A DNA stretch of 37,774 nucleotides from Chloroflexota bacterium. Lineage in GTDB: Bacteria > Chloroflexota > Anaerolineae > Aggregatilineales > Phototrophicaceae. A program made the translations under genes and the position numbers. Where the stretch lies: positions 1-37,774 of the forward strand of contig RFHA01000202.1 in the NCBI GenBank assembly GCA_003696565.1, in the 5' to 3' direction. The notes beneath the pieces were generated by a model, which searched no databases, was not told the DNA's origin, and worked only from the letters and a program-made list of their open reading frames with translations. Positions 37,611 through 37,774 of this stretch are shown in pieces. Numbering within the stretch: the stretch's first letter is position 1; every line of letters starts with the position of its first letter.

Positions 37611-37774
37611 TGGAGACTCTGTGCATCAAATCTGAAGAGATCGTAGAGATCGGATAGGAAATCGACGTGAATTTACCGTTTAAGACGCACATCAAGACAC
37701 TGAAGCCGCTTTAGTCGACATCAGAATACATCTATTCGTCTGGCAACCACGTTTTCTACGCGATGTCGCCGGAC

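Noticed and set aside
1-37774. CRISPR array, tRNA genes, rRNA, transposase or integrase
   Set aside because: I looked for regularly spaced 25-40 base repeats, cloverleaf sequences, and DDE, serine- or tyrosine-recombinase motifs and found none. The 21-bp repeats are contiguous, without spacers.

Overview
The window looks like part of a conjugative mobile element (plasmid or integrative and conjugative element) from a Chloroflexota-like bacterium, probably Anaerolineae or a relative. The lineage call is an inference. It rests on the Thr/Pro-rich spacers (repeated TPT and TAT units) that separate membrane anchors from extracytoplasmic domains in three proteins. No rRNA, tRNA, integrase or attachment site is visible, so plasmid versus integrated element cannot be settled. 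The left and middle parts are GC-rich and the right quarter is clearly more AT-rich.

Layout. (1) 1-3112, minus strand: type I restriction genes, hsdR overlapping the start of a cut-off hsdS. (2) 3540-7055, plus strand: a mobilisation operon with a ribbon-helix-helix protein, a short putative HUH relaxase, a small membrane protein, a VirD4-type coupling ATPase and an HU-like protein. Every junction overlaps or is tightly spaced. (3) 7133-8716: an XRE/ImmA-type metallopeptidase gene behind a dyad operator, overlapping a MazF/PemK toxin gene. (4) 8787-9157: decayed remnants, including a paralogous scrap of the next large gene. (5) 17727-9190, minus strand: one long transfer operon running from pilin through a PrgI/VirB3-like protein, VirB4, a small protein, topoisomerase I, an acidic repeat protein and an RHH regulator to a second acidic repeat protein, ending in a strong terminator. 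(6) 24372-18061, minus strand: a second transfer operon with a Thr/Pro-stalk surface protein, a lipoprotein, a VirB6/TrbL-like channel protein and an anchored protein with a sortase-like region, also ending in a terminator. (7) 25910-24482: two NarL/LuxR-type regulators with atypical receiver domains. (8) 27882-26062: an actin-like ParM segregation ATPase with two small partner genes. (9) 28105-30752: a divergent plus-strand accessory region with a RacA-like HTH/coiled-coil protein, a zinc-finger gene broken by UGA, a frameshifted membrane protein, an excisionase-like HTH protein and structured noncoding DNA with tiny ORFs. (10) 30939-33500: a RepA-like hexameric helicase and a CHC2/TOPRIM primase separated by a GTTTCA repeat array that may be an origin or operator. 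(11) 33834-37474: a giant surface protein gene with Ig-like repeats, interrupted by one frameshift and two in-frame stops.

How it works together (inference). The RHH protein, relaxase and VirD4 would process and deliver DNA. The two minus-strand operons would build a Gram-positive/monoderm-style type IV secretion machine. Upstream of both operons I see related 21-bp tandem repeats, and another 21-bp-period repeat lies between the two regulator genes, so the NarL-like pair may control transfer through these sites. Segregation depends on ParM and replication on the helicase-primase pair. The restriction and ImmA-MazF genes would stabilise or defend the element.

The least explained material is the pair of acidic repeat proteins, the sortase-like T4SS component, the shared 21-bp repeats, and the cluster of in-frame stops and homopolymer frameshifts confined to the right quarter.
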